Notes: a model not told the origin generated them from the sequence alone. 64,000 nucleotides of DNA from Chloroflexota bacterium (GCA_021824575.1 JAKAKJ010000004.1:1-64000); one strand, 5' to 3'; counted from the stretch's first letter, positions 24,959-34,038 are shown. Numbers and translations are program-made.

Positions 24959-26239
24959 TCACTCTTTGACTCTTTTGATCTTGGCTCCGAGTGCTAACAG
25001 CTTGCCCTCCACATTTTCATAACCTCGATCTATTTGACCGATGTTACGAATCGTGGATGAACCTTTGGCTGCCAGCGCGGCCAGGAGCAAAGCCATGCCG
25101 GCTCGAATGTCCGGACTTTCGAGCTTCTCCCCGTACAAACGATTTGGGCCTTGCACGAGACAGCGGTATGGATCACATAAAATGATTCTCGCGCCCATGC
25201 CGACCAATTTATCGGTGAAATACATGCGGCCCGAATACATCCAATCGTGAAATAGAACCGAGCCGCTTGCTTGCGTTGCAACTGTGATGGCAATGCTAAT
25301 CAAATCTGTTGGAAAGGCGGGCCAGATGTTCGTTTTGATTTCGGGAATCGCTCCGTCCAAGTCGGGAACGATTGTCAGCGATTGATCCGGGCCGATCACG
25401 ATATCATCGCCGTCCACTTTCCATTGCAGTCCTAAACGCTGGAAGGCCGGAGCGATCATTTCAAGATAGCCAACTCCGGCATTGCGGATCCGCACATCGC
25501 CATGCGTCACTGCGGCCGCGCCCGCAAAGCTGACCACTTCAAGATAATCTGGTCCAATCGTATATTCGCCGCCGTGCAATTTGGGCACGCCCGTGATGTG
25601 GAGTGTGTTCGAGCCGATGTGTTTGATCTTTGCGCCCAGGCTGTTTAAGAAATGGCAGAGTTCCTGGACATGCGGCTCGGATGCCGCGTTGTGAATGAAC
25701 GTGTCGCCTGCTGCGATAACGGCCGCCATGACCACATTTTCTGTTGCGGTAACGCTGGCTTCATCGAGCAGTACTTCCGCCCCCTTTAATCCGGCTGAAC
25801 GAAAATCGAAAACGCGGTCATAAGTTACTTCCGCGCCGAGCGCCTGCAAAGCAAGAATATGGGTGTCGAGACGACGGCGTCCGATCACATCGCCGCCGGG
25901 CGGAGGTAAACGCAACTCTCCCGAACGCGCCGTTACCGGTCCGGCTAAAAGAATCGAAGCCCGGATGCGCCGGCAAAGGTCCGGGTTGAGGTCCGCCGGC
26001 CGCAGGGTCCGGGTGACGATGCGCCATGTGTTCGCGTCCAAATCTTCGATCTCGGCCCCCAAGCTTTCCACCAAAGATCGCATGTCTAGCACATCCCGAA
26101 TCCGAGGCACGTTTCGCAAAATGACCGGCTCGTCCGTCAAAAGGCAGGCTGCCAAAAGCGGTAAAGCCGCGTTCTTGTTTCCGGCGGGTATCACTTCTCC
26201 GTGCAATGGTGCCCCCCCTTCAATGACAAATTCTTCCAT
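24959..26239 (-). CDS. murA: UDP-GlcNAc 1-carboxyvinyltransferase, Asp in place of the catalytic Cys
   Basis: 426 residues from ATG 26239 (AGGAG upstream). It transfers enolpyruvate from PEP to UDP-GlcNAc, the first step towards UDP-MurNAc. Lys22 (AGNKNAALP) and the FPTDLIS region are present. The flexible loop reads PPPGGDVIGRRRLD: Asp117 stands where E. coli has Cys115. The same Cys-to-Asp change is known in mycobacterial and chlamydial MurA, which work normally but are not alkylated by fosfomycin, so natural fosfomycin resistance is expected. A distant upstream ATG at 26365 is rejected. Divergent from the prepilin peptidase gene. Confidence 0.93.
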   Translation of the reverse strand: MEEFVIEGGAPLHGEVIPAGNKNAALPLLAACLLTDEPVILRNVPRIRDVLDMRSLVESLGAEIEDLDANTWRIVTRTLRPADLNPDLCRRIRASILLAGPVTARSGELRLPPPGGDVIGRRRLDTHILALQALGAEVTYDRVFDFRSAGLKGAEVLLDEASVTATENVVMAAVIAAGDTFIHNAASEPHVQELCHFLNSLGAKIKHIGSNTLHITGVPKLHGGEYTIGPDYLEVVSFAGAAAVTHGDVRIRNAGVGYLEMIAPAFQRLGLQWKVDGDDIVIGPDQSLTIVPDLDGAIPEIKTNIWPAFPTDLISIAITVATQASGSVLFHDWMYSGRMYFTDKLVGMGARIILCDPYRCLVQGPNRLYGEKLESPDIRAGMALLLAALAAKGSSTIRNIGQIDRGYENVEGKLLALGAKIKRVKE

Positions 26240-26343
26240 TTTTTCGTCTCCTGGGGAATCTATTGGCATTGTAAGGCAGTTTAAATGAATCGCCAAGCAC
26301 ATTACAATTGGCTTACACGGATACGAATCCAATTGGTTTAATA

Positions 26344-26349
26344 TATAAT
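26344..26349 (+). promoter_or_regulatory. -10 box of the prepilin peptidase gene
   Basis: TATAAT six bases before GTG 26356 and nine before ATG 26359; no Shine-Dalgarno. Near-leaderless arrangement as at trxA. Confidence 0.5.
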
Positions 26350-26358
26350 CAAATTGTG

Positions 26359-27147
26359 ATGACACTTGTCCTTATCATCCCGATTTTGGCCGGATGGGTC
26401 AGCGGGTGGATAGTCAATTATTTGGCAGATACGCTGCCCCTCACCCGGCGGCTTTCGCGCCCTGTTTGCAGTCAATGCAATCAAGAATATTCCGTTGCGG
26501 GCTATCTGTTTTTTAGCCGTTGTCCAGAATGCGGACAAGCGCGCGGCCTGCGGCCTTGGATTGTTCAAGTCGTAATGATAATCCTCAGCTTGTACACGTG
26601 GTTCAGGCCGCACGCGATGGGATATGTGCTGGGCATGTTCCTGCTGACTTATTTTGCTGTGGTGGTCGTGATTGATTTGGAACACCGCTTGATTCTTCAT
26701 CCCACCAGCATCGTCGGCGCTCTTCTTGGACTTGGGATCGGAATCTTCGTCCATGGAATTTTTCCAACGCTGCTGGGTGGTCTCGGCGGACTCGTCATCA
26801 TGCTGGTCTTATATTATCTTGGGGTATTATTTTCGAAGATCCGCACCCGACGGATGAAGGCAACTGGTCAGGAAGCCGATGACGAAGAAGCGCTCGGAGC
26901 CGGCGATGTGATTCTGGCTTGCGTCCTGGGCTTTGTTCTCGGCTGGCCGCTCATCTGGTTTGGATTATTGCTTGGAATTTTGCTCGGCGGCATCATCGGC
27001 GTTGTATTAATTCTCGCGCTCATTGTGTCAGGGCGATATGGCAAGAATGCTTTGATGGTCTTTATTCCGTATGGCCCATTTTTTGTATTGAGCGCGTTCC
27101 TCATTTTGTTCCTCCCCAACTGGATTGTCAACGTGGTGCCGAAGTAG
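26359..27147 (+). CDS. A24-family prepilin peptidase/methyltransferase
   Basis: 262 residues, about eight membrane segments. It cuts leader peptides of type IV pilin-like proteins and often methylates the new end. Both catalytic aspartates are present: VVIDLEHRLI and LGAGDVILACVLG. The N-terminal loop keeps two CxxC pairs (CSQCNQ and CPECGQ), the zinc site of PilD-type enzymes. The start could be GTG 26356 or ATG 26359. It sits just before TadE/TadG genes, which suggests it processes pseudopilins made here or elsewhere; TadE-type proteins in this cluster carry candidate segments. Confidence 0.88.
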   Translation: MTLVLIIPILAGWVSGWIVNYLADTLPLTRRLSRPVCSQCNQEYSVAGYLFFSRCPECGQARGLRPWIVQVVMIILSLYTWFRPHAMGYVLGMFLLTYFAVVVVIDLEHRLILHPTSIVGALLGLGIGIFVHGIFPTLLGGLGGLVIMLVLYYLGVLFSKIRTRRMKATGQEADDEEALGAGDVILACVLGFVLGWPLIWFGLLLGILLGGIIGVVLILALIVSGRYGKNALMVFIPYGPFFVLSAFLILFLPNWIVNVVPK

Positions 27148-27188
27148 AATCGAATCTGCTTTGGCATTGTCAGAAGCGCAGGTATCTT

Positions 27189-29771
27189 ATGTACAAAACA
27201 TCCGCTAAACCGAAGAAGAAATCCGCTGCCCAAGCCATGGTGGAGTTTGCCCTGGCTTTGCCTGTTTTATTATTGGTTGTGTATGGCCTCATTGAAAGCG
27301 GCCGTTTGCTTTTTATTTATGCATCAGTGGTGACTGCGGCCCGCAATGCCGCACGCTATGGGTCGGCAACGGGCAACAATGCGTCTGGCATCCCATATTA
27401 TCAGGATTGCACAGGCATTACAGCATCCGCAAACAATGTAGCTTTTATTAACAGGTTCTCCAGTATCAATATCTCGTACGATGCTGGTTTAGATTCGAGC
27501 GGAAACCCTATTGCGTTTACCGGAGGTCAGGCAGGCAACGCATCCTGCTCTCAAGGCGCATCACCGTCAAATATCCAAAACGGCTGGCGCATAGACGTTT
27601 CGGTATCGGCGCAATACGCTCCGATTGTGCCGCTGGTGCCTTTTGGCCCCTTCACGATCACATCCACGAGTTCGCGCACCTTGCTGAACAGCGTTTCAAT
27701 TGGCGTCACAGCACCTCCTCAAACCTGGACCGGCAGCGGGGGTGTCAATTTGCAAGTGACGACTGATGTCTCCACATACAGCTTTGCCGGGCAGGTAATT
27801 CATTTCACATATATAATTACAAACACTTCAGGATCAAAGATTAATTCGCCCACTTATTCCATAAATGATAATCTGGCTACCAGTACAAGCTGTTCAGGAG
27901 CGGCCAGCCCGCTCAATGCAGGGGCGTCCACTCAATGCACGGGCACCTACACAATTACCCAGTCTGACATGGATAACGGCAGCATTTCAGGCACCGCATC
28001 CGCTACTGTAAATACTTTTGTTTCGAATACCGTCAATACCACGCTCTACGCAAACCAACAGCCAAAACTCTCTCTTATAAAGACCGCATCTACGTCCGCG
28101 GCTGTCGCCGGCTCAAAGATAAGCTATACATACACGATCACCAATACAGGGAATGTAACACTCTCCTCCATTACGACTGCTGACGACAAGCTTGGCAGTG
28201 TCTGTTCGGGTTCAAGCTTGGCCCCCCAAGCGCAGCTTACATGTACTGTAGGATACACAATTCAATCTAAGGATCCCAGTACTCTGGTAAATACAGCCAC
28301 GGCCACTGCCACTTTTGGAGGCAAATCCTATAATTCCAACTCAGCCAGTGCAACAGTTGTGACCACATCGCTTTATCTTGCGGTTAATGCGCCGCCGTCG
28401 GTTACCCCAGTCGTTGGTCAGCCTCTTCCCAGCATTTCCTACACTTTTTCGCTTACGAACGAAACCAATCAATCCATGCCCGCCAGTTTCAGTGTGTCTG
28501 CGGCGACATCAACAGGGACATCCATTCCCACGTCTCCTTCTCCCTGCTCAAGCAACAGCCTGGGCAAAAATAGCACGGTTTCCTGTACTGGTTCCTATGC
28601 CATAACACAAGCAGACCTTGATAACGGGATGGTTACCATAACCGCAACCGGTTATGGCGGCAGCGGAAGTATCACATCCAATACAGTTAAGATCACTGTG
28701 ATTGTGATGCAGGCCCCTGCTTTAACCCTCACCGTTGCGGCAACGCCTTCGGATCCCTCTCCCGCATTGGATATGCAAGTTGGGCAAGTGATCAATTACA
28801 CCTATACCATCCAAAACACGGGAAATGTGACGCTGCACTCTTTTGGCATCAGCGATGACAAAGTTGTTTCAGTAAATTGCTCTGGGGCCGCGGCTTCTTT
28901 GGCTCCGGGCGCTCCGCCGACAACCTGTTCCGGGACCTACACGATCACACAAGCCGATATTAATGCAGGTTCGGTTATCAATCACGCAACTGTTACGGGC
29001 TTGCTGCCTTCCGGGCAGAGTTTCACTGCCAACGCTCAAGGAACAGTCGTTACCCACAACGCGCCGCGTCTCACTCTTCAAAAGTCAGCGAATCCAACAC
29101 TTGCAAACTCTGCCGGCCAAGTGGTAACTTATACCTATACTCTTCAAAACACTGGCAATACGCCATTGACATCACCATTCACAGTAACCGATAACAAGAT
29201 TTCTGGAAGCGCAAACTGCTCTGCGGCAGTCAATCCAATCCCGGTAGGCGGTTCGACCACTTGCACCGCCAACTATACCGTTACCGCTGCGGACATTACG
29301 GCCGGTTCAGTAACCAATATTGCCACCGCCACTGCCATGGCTGGTACGAACACCCTGACATCCAACCAGGCTACAGCGACTGTTGCAACGGGTGCCATCG
29401 CCTGTGACCCGCGACATAGCGGCATACAGACCTCACCGTTCAGCATGACCATCTTTAATGAAAGTGCATCTGCCACGATTACAATTTCGCAAATCCAAAT
29501 CTACTTCAATACCAACCCCACAGGGCAGTTCATTAGTACGATGCAATATGGAGGTGTAACGATCTGGGCCGGCGCAACCACTGGCTCCCCAGGCGTGTTT
29601 ACTGCCTTTACTGGTGATGTTACCCTGCAGGCGGGTAAAAATAAACTTTTAGGACTGACATTTAACAAGAACTACGTCGCCAGCAATCCGCCTATTGAAC
29701 GAATCGTTGTTAACTTTGCTGAAAGCGGATGTCCAACATTGGATTCAGATAATAATAGCCAGCTGCCGTAA
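27189..29771 (+). CDS. TadE-anchored surface protein with five DUF11-type repeats
   Basis: 860 residues from ATG 27189 (GCAGG upstream); a longer frame from 26919 overlaps the peptidase and is rejected. The N-terminus (SAAQAMVEFALALPVLLLVV, then ESGRLLFIYASVVTAARNAA) is a TadE anchor. After a 150-residue pilus-like domain come five repeats of the DUF11/DUF7507 beta-sandwich type, marked by SYTYTITNTGNVTLSS and CTGTYTITQ-D-NGS. The last 115 residues are another beta domain. This fusion of a pilus anchor to a stack of Ig-like repeats is unusual and would project far from the cell. Confidence 0.85.
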   Translation: MYKTSAKPKKKSAAQAMVEFALALPVLLLVVYGLIESGRLLFIYASVVTAARNAARYGSATGNNASGIPYYQDCTGITASANNVAFINRFSSINISYDAGLDSSGNPIAFTGGQAGNASCSQGASPSNIQNGWRIDVSVSAQYAPIVPLVPFGPFTITSTSSRTLLNSVSIGVTAPPQTWTGSGGVNLQVTTDVSTYSFAGQVIHFTYIITNTSGSKINSPTYSINDNLATSTSCSGAASPLNAGASTQCTGTYTITQSDMDNGSISGTASATVNTFVSNTVNTTLYANQQPKLSLIKTASTSAAVAGSKISYTYTITNTGNVTLSSITTADDKLGSVCSGSSLAPQAQLTCTVGYTIQSKDPSTLVNTATATATFGGKSYNSNSASATVVTTSLYLAVNAPPSVTPVVGQPLPSISYTFSLTNETNQSMPASFSVSAATSTGTSIPTSPSPCSSNSLGKNSTVSCTGSYAITQADLDNGMVTITATGYGGSGSITSNTVKITVIVMQAPALTLTVAATPSDPSPALDMQVGQVINYTYTIQNTGNVTLHSFGISDDKVVSVNCSGAAASLAPGAPPTTCSGTYTITQADINAGSVINHATVTGLLPSGQSFTANAQGTVVTHNAPRLTLQKSANPTLANSAGQVVTYTYTLQNTGNTPLTSPFTVTDNKISGSANCSAAVNPIPVGGSTTCTANYTVTAADITAGSVTNIATATAMAGTNTLTSNQATATVATGAIACDPRHSGIQTSPFSMTIFNESASATITISQIQIYFNTNPTGQFISTMQYGGVTIWAGATTGSPGVFTAFTGDVTLQAGKNKLLGLTFNKNYVASNPPIERIVVNFAESGCPTLDSDNNSQLP

Positions 29772-29786
29772 GCAAAGGTGATTGAA

Positions 29787-30248
29787 ATGAAAAAGCGAAA
29801 CTTTTTCCAAAAATCCAAACACCAACGAGGCCAAAGCCTTGTTGAACTGGCAATTAGCCTCACCATCATTCTGATGCTGCTTTCGGGAGCCGTAGATTTT
29901 GGCATGGCTTTCTTCTCCTACACTGCTATGCGCGACGCAGCACAGGAAGGCGCATTGTATGGTTCGTTTAATCCGAGAGACATACAAGGGATCATCTATC
30001 GTGTCCAAAAGTCATCCACTAGTCCAATCAATCTTTCGGACTCCACCCAAGTTACCATCACTGTGACACCAACGAACGGAATCACCTACGAATGCCAAGG
30101 TGTTGGACCGAATGGTACAAATGCTATTCAGGTAACGGTCCATTACAAGTATCCGCTCGTGATGCCGTTCCTTGGCGCTTTTATCGGAAGCCAGACCATC
30201 CCCCTGACTGCCACCGTAACGGACACGATTCTGTCACCTCAATGTTGA
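29787..30248 (+). CDS. TadE-like pilus protein
   Basis: 153 residues from ATG 29787 with AAAGGTGA upstream. TadE signature: RGQSLVELAISLTIILMLLS then DFGMAFFSYTAMRDAAQEGA. The rest is a small extracellular domain. TadE/F/G are minor pilins of Tad secretion systems; no TadA ATPase or TadB/C is in this window, so the machine would have to be elsewhere. Immediately followed by a TadG-like gene that begins at the stop. Confidence 0.85.
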   Translation: MKKRNFFQKSKHQRGQSLVELAISLTIILMLLSGAVDFGMAFFSYTAMRDAAQEGALYGSFNPRDIQGIIYRVQKSSTSPINLSDSTQVTITVTPTNGITYECQGVGPNGTNAIQVTVHYKYPLVMPFLGAFIGSQTIPLTATVTDTILSPQC

Positions 30249-30272
30249 TTGGATCGAAAAGGACAATCCATC

Positions 30273-31520
30273 TTGAAAAGCAATCACCGCGGTGAACGCG
30301 GCCAGGCGCTGATCGTTATTGTTTTTAGTATCATCGCATTGGTTGGCGTTACCGCGCTTGCCATAGATGGGGGAAATGTTTACGCCGAGCGACGCCGTGC
30401 CCAGAATGCAGCGGATGCGGCAGCGCTGGCTGGCGCTCTCGAACGGGTCAATAACAACACACCCAGTTGGACCGACGCGGTTTTTCAATCTGCGAACAAG
30501 AATGGCTATAACAACGACGGCGTCACGAATGTTGTAAAAGTGTACAGTCCTCCCATCAGCGGCCCGTATGCCGGCAACGTTGAATATATTCAGGTTCAAA
30601 TCACTTCGTATATCAAGACCTATTTTGCATCGGTTCTCGGAATCCCGCAGATTACCAACGAAGTTCAGGCTGTCTCGCGGACGAAGACAGCCCAATATCT
30701 TCCCATATTGGGCGGCGCGGCGGTGATCAGCCTTGCGCCGGCCAGCGATTGTAACAATTTCAAGGCATTCTGGGTTTTGGGCGAGGCCACTTTGGATCTT
30801 ACGGGCGGCGGCATCTTCGTCAATTCGAACAACCCGGACTGTGCGCTCATTACCCAAGGCAGCGGCAGTATCCGCATTCGGGATAATAGCCAAATCCAGG
30901 TGGTCGGCGGAGCTTCGATCCAAAAGCCTAAACTGCTTACTCCTTTCCCGCCGCTTACTGGTGCCTCTCCGGTTTCATATCCGCCGCCATTTTACATGCC
31001 AAAAGTTGGATGCGGCAGCCAAATGGCAAAGATTCAGGAAGACGGCCATACCATGTCTCCCGGCTCGTGGAGCGATGTATTTCCGCCGCCCGGTGTGGAT
31101 CAGTTAGCGAGCGGAGTTTACTGCCTGAATGATGATTTCACATTGAACGACAATAGTCAATTGTCGGGCAATCAGGTTGTAATAAAAATGGAACATGGCC
31201 GACTCCATTTTTCTGGACACGCGCAGGTTGATCTTTCTGCACCGGGGTCCGGCCCCAATGCCGGCTTATTGATCTATCAGCCGCAGGATAACACGAATGT
31301 CATGTCGCTTAACGCGAACGAAAAATCCAGTATCAGGGGAACCATTCTGGCTCCCGGCGCGCAAATCCGAATCAAGGGCAACGGTTCCTCCTACGGTTTT
31401 CACAGTCAGATTGTCGGATATACCATCCAGGTGGATGGGCAGGATGATATTGTCTTCAAGGTTATTGACGACCAGATCTACAAGGCTCTGACCTTCCCGC
31501 AAGTTCAATTTAGTCAATAA
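30273..31520 (+). CDS. TadG-like protein with N/G-rich beta domain
   Basis: 415 residues, starting at TTG 30273 with AAGGA nine bases upstream (a TTG right after the previous stop at 30249 is also in frame). Anchor: RGQALIVIVFSIIALVGVTA, then LAIDGGNVYAERRRAQNAAD. The outer part repeats turns such as GSGSIRIRDNSQIQVVGGAS and GTILAPGAQIRIKGNGSS. Same plan as the protein at 16805-18304, whose matching segments are ILAPHSNITANGG and VGYKFIFNGGG. Likely a surface-exposed minor pilin or matrix protein. Confidence 0.82.
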   Translation: MKSNHRGERGQALIVIVFSIIALVGVTALAIDGGNVYAERRRAQNAADAAALAGALERVNNNTPSWTDAVFQSANKNGYNNDGVTNVVKVYSPPISGPYAGNVEYIQVQITSYIKTYFASVLGIPQITNEVQAVSRTKTAQYLPILGGAAVISLAPASDCNNFKAFWVLGEATLDLTGGGIFVNSNNPDCALITQGSGSIRIRDNSQIQVVGGASIQKPKLLTPFPPLTGASPVSYPPPFYMPKVGCGSQMAKIQEDGHTMSPGSWSDVFPPPGVDQLASGVYCLNDDFTLNDNSQLSGNQVVIKMEHGRLHFSGHAQVDLSAPGSGPNAGLLIYQPQDNTNVMSLNANEKSSIRGTILAPGAQIRIKGNGSSYGFHSQIVGYTIQVDGQDDIVFKVIDDQIYKALTFPQVQFSQ

Positions 31521-31572
31521 AACAACACGCGTGGGTGACCGGGACATATGAGTGGCCGCCGTTTAATCGGGG

Positions 31573-31578
31573 TATAAT
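31573..31578 (+). promoter_or_regulatory. -10 box of glmS
   Basis: TATAAT about 60 bases before the ribozyme cleavage site. No good -35 seen. Confidence 0.5.
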
Positions 31579-31599
31579 TTGTCCGCACCAGATTCTGTT

Positions 31600-31609
31600 A
31601 AGGAGGTGA
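31600..31609 (+). promoter_or_regulatory. Full-length Shine-Dalgarno-like sequence upstream of the ribozyme
   Basis: AAGGAGGTGA is a perfect complement to the 3' end of 16S rRNA. No long frame follows; GTG 31607 opens 20 codons and TTG 31619 opens five. It may drive a leader peptide that reads into the ribozyme, or be a ribosome standby site. Confidence 0.4.
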
Positions 31610-31634
31610 CCCGACAACTTGATCCGGGAAAGAT

Positions 31635-31835
31635 AGCGCATGAACCCCGCTCATCGCGGGGTTGACGAGGATGAGGGTTCTCCATCGCAGGATGGAGGTA
31701 ATCAACCACTTGGTTGAAAAAATCGAAAGTTCAGCGGAAGCCCTCCGGTTGCGCCACAACCGATTTCTTTCCCTCCAGTAATCAATTCTGCGGAAAATGC
31801 CGCACGGGCAATCGTGCGGACAAAACCGCAGAAAT
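31635..31835 (+). promoter_or_regulatory. glmS ribozyme (glucosamine-6-phosphate-activated self-cleaving riboswitch)
   Basis: Matches the glmS ribozyme core in order: cleavage site ATA/GCGC (between 31635 and 31636), P2 stem GAACCCCGC/GCGGGGTT, the invariant GTTGACGAGG (31661-31670), ATCGAAAGTTCAGCGG, the P3 partner CCCTCC, a P4 hairpin CGGTTG-CAACCG, and a final long hairpin pair (TTCTGCGG ... CCGCAGAA, inner CCGCACG/CGTGCGG). Two extra hairpins (CTCCATC/GATGGAG and ATCAACC/GGTTGA) extend P3. In known cases GlcN6P acts as cofactor, the RNA cuts itself and the mRNA is degraded, lowering GlmS. It lies directly before glmS. Confidence 0.93.
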
Positions 31836-31927
31836 GGCAAAAGGCCGATATTCGATAATCGTAGCGTCGTACACCGAATTATCGAACATCGAATCTCGAA
31901 TCTCGAATTCAAATCTGGAGGATCCCC

Positions 31928-33769
31928 ATGTGTGGAATCGTCGGATATATCGGGCCGCGTGACGCGACGCCGATCATCCTCAATGGCCTGAAGAGGCTGG
32001 AATATCGCGGCTATGACTCGGCTGGAATCGCTGTCTTCAACGGCGGCCAGCTCGAGGTCCGGAAAGACGCGGGCAAATTATCCCAGTTAATTGATCTCGT
32101 TAACAAGTCGCCCATCAACGGCGCGCCGGGCATCGGTCATACGCGTTGGGCAACTCATGGCGCGCCGTCGCAGCGTAATGCTCATCCGCATGTCAGCCGG
32201 AACGGGCGCGTGGTTGTCGTGCAGAACGGTATCGTCGAAAACTTCCTTGAGCTTAAGGAAGAGTTGATGGCCGAAGGTGTTGAGTTCCAATCGGATACCG
32301 ACACCGAAACGATTGTGCATCTCGTCGAACATTATCTGGCAACCGGGCTTGATTTGGTTGAAGCTGCGCGGCGGACATTCAACCAAATCCAGGGTGCGAA
32401 TGTTGTGGTGCTGATGTCGGCAGATGAGCCGGATAAGATCGTTACCGCGCGCATCGGCAATGCGGGCGGTGTGGTGATTGGACTGGGCGAGGATGAAAAC
32501 TTCTTGGCCAGCGACACACCAGCCATTATGGATCACACGCGCAATGTGATTTTTTTGGAATCGCGCCAGATGGCAACTGTGACCCGCAGCGATGTCTGCA
32601 TTCAAACGCTCGATGGGAACAAAATCAAACCGCAAACGCATTCGGTTTCATGGGATCCTGTGGCGGCGGAGAAAGGCGAATACCGTCATTTCATGCAAAA
32701 GGAAATCCATGAACAGGTGCGAGCGGTGACCGATACGTTGGCGGGCCGCGTGGATTTTGGCCGCGGCGAAATTCGTCTGCCTGATCTCAAACTTACAAAA
32801 GAACTTGCAAACAAAATCGAAAAGATTTACATCACGGCTTGCGGCACCGCGGCGTATGCGGGAATGGTCGGAAAATATTTGATCGAGAAGATCGCTCGCG
32901 TGCCAACGGAAGTTGTCATTGCATCCGAGTTTCGTTACAGCGATCCGGTCGTTGACGATAAAACGGTCGTGCTTGCCATTTCGCAATCCGGCGAGACGGC
33001 AGACACGCTGGCCGCGATGGAAGAAGGCCGCCGCAAAGGCGCAGTCGTCTGGAGCATCGTCAACGCGATTGGATCACAAGCCATGCGTACTGCGGACGGA
33101 TTCATCTCGATGCAAACCGGACCCGAAATCGGCGTGGCTTCGACGAAGGCCTTTGTTGCGCCGCTGGTGGATCAATACATGCTGGCGATTCTTTTAGCCG
33201 ACCTGCGCGGCGTTATTGACGAAAAGACTCGCAAAGCGCTGGTCGCCGATTTGCGGCTCATACCCGATTTGGTTGGCCGCACACTGGACCGCGAAGCCGA
33301 AGTCGAAAAAGTCGCGTACGCGTTGAAGGATGTGCGCGATTGTCTCTACCTCGGGCGCGGCATCAATATGCCAATTGCTTATGAGGGCGCGCTGAAGTTG
33401 AAAGAGATTTCATACATTCATGCCGAGGGATATCCGGCGGGCGAAATGAAACACGGCCCAATCGCGTTGATTGACAAAGCGATGCCGGTTGTGTGCCTCG
33501 CGCCGAAAGACCCGTGGCATGAAAAGATGATCTCGCAAATTCAGCAGGCCAAAGCGCGCGGCGGTACAGTGATTGCAATTGCGACCGATGGTGATGAACT
33601 CATTGACGGAATGGCAGACCACATCCTTTGGGTTCCCGAAACCCCCTGGATGCTTTTGCCGGTGGTGACCGTTTTACCTCTCCAGATGCTGGCATATCAC
33701 ATCGCCGCCATCCGGGGGTTGGATATTGATCAACCGCGCAACCTCGCAAAAAGCGTCACGGTCGAATAA
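31928..33769 (+). CDS. glmS: Glutamine-fructose-6-phosphate aminotransferase
   Basis: 613 residues, full length; GGAGG upstream. It makes glucosamine-6-phosphate from fructose-6-P and glutamine, feeding UDP-GlcNAc and peptidoglycan. The N-terminal nucleophile Cys2 (MCGIVGYIG) is in place, the amidotransferase domain runs to about 240, and two SIS domains follow (ISQSGETADTLAA, GRGINMPIAYEGALKLKEIS), ending in the conserved NLAKSVTVE. Controlled by the ribozyme upstream. Followed after 20 bases by an acyl carrier protein. Confidence 0.97.
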   Translation: MCGIVGYIGPRDATPIILNGLKRLEYRGYDSAGIAVFNGGQLEVRKDAGKLSQLIDLVNKSPINGAPGIGHTRWATHGAPSQRNAHPHVSRNGRVVVVQNGIVENFLELKEELMAEGVEFQSDTDTETIVHLVEHYLATGLDLVEAARRTFNQIQGANVVVLMSADEPDKIVTARIGNAGGVVIGLGEDENFLASDTPAIMDHTRNVIFLESRQMATVTRSDVCIQTLDGNKIKPQTHSVSWDPVAAEKGEYRHFMQKEIHEQVRAVTDTLAGRVDFGRGEIRLPDLKLTKELANKIEKIYITACGTAAYAGMVGKYLIEKIARVPTEVVIASEFRYSDPVVDDKTVVLAISQSGETADTLAAMEEGRRKGAVVWSIVNAIGSQAMRTADGFISMQTGPEIGVASTKAFVAPLVDQYMLAILLADLRGVIDEKTRKALVADLRLIPDLVGRTLDREAEVEKVAYALKDVRDCLYLGRGINMPIAYEGALKLKEISYIHAEGYPAGEMKHGPIALIDKAMPVVCLAPKDPWHEKMISQIQQAKARGGTVIAIATDGDELIDGMADHILWVPETPWMLLPVVTVLPLQMLAYHIAAIRGLDIDQPRNLAKSVTVE

Positions 33770-33789
33770 AATTTGCCCAAAGGAATCTG

Positions 33790-34038
33790 ATGCACGAAAT
33801 TCAAACTACCATTGGCGAATATATTTCGTCATCTGTGTTGAAACAGCCAAAACGTCAGATACGTTTCGACGAGCCGTTGATTTCCAGCGGGCTGGTGGAT
33901 TCTTTCAGTCTGGTTGACCTGGCTTTGTTCATCGAGGATAAATTTGGTGTTCATCTCGACGATACGGAACTGAACGCGCAGACGTTTGACACACTCGATC
34001 AATTGGCAAACCTGATCCAGAGCAGACAGTCCAAATGA
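33790..34038 (+). CDS. Acyl carrier protein, non-FabD type
   Basis: 82 residues. The phosphopantetheine attachment serine is Ser38 in GLVDSFSLVDLALFIEDKFG; the usual DSL is DSF here, typical of specialised carrier proteins. The stop overlaps the next gene by four bases (ATGA), so the carrier and the ligase are made together. Its job is probably to accept an acyl group from the ligase. Confidence 0.9.
   Translation: MHEIQTTIGEYISSSVLKQPKRQIRFDEPLISSGLVDSFSLVDLALFIEDKFGVHLDDTELNAQTFDTLDQLANLIQSRQSK

Noticed and set aside
26919-27188. N-terminal extension of the TadE-DUF11 gene
   Set aside because: The open frame overlaps the prepilin peptidase gene in another frame; the TadE anchor begins right after ATG 27189, which has its own ribosome site.
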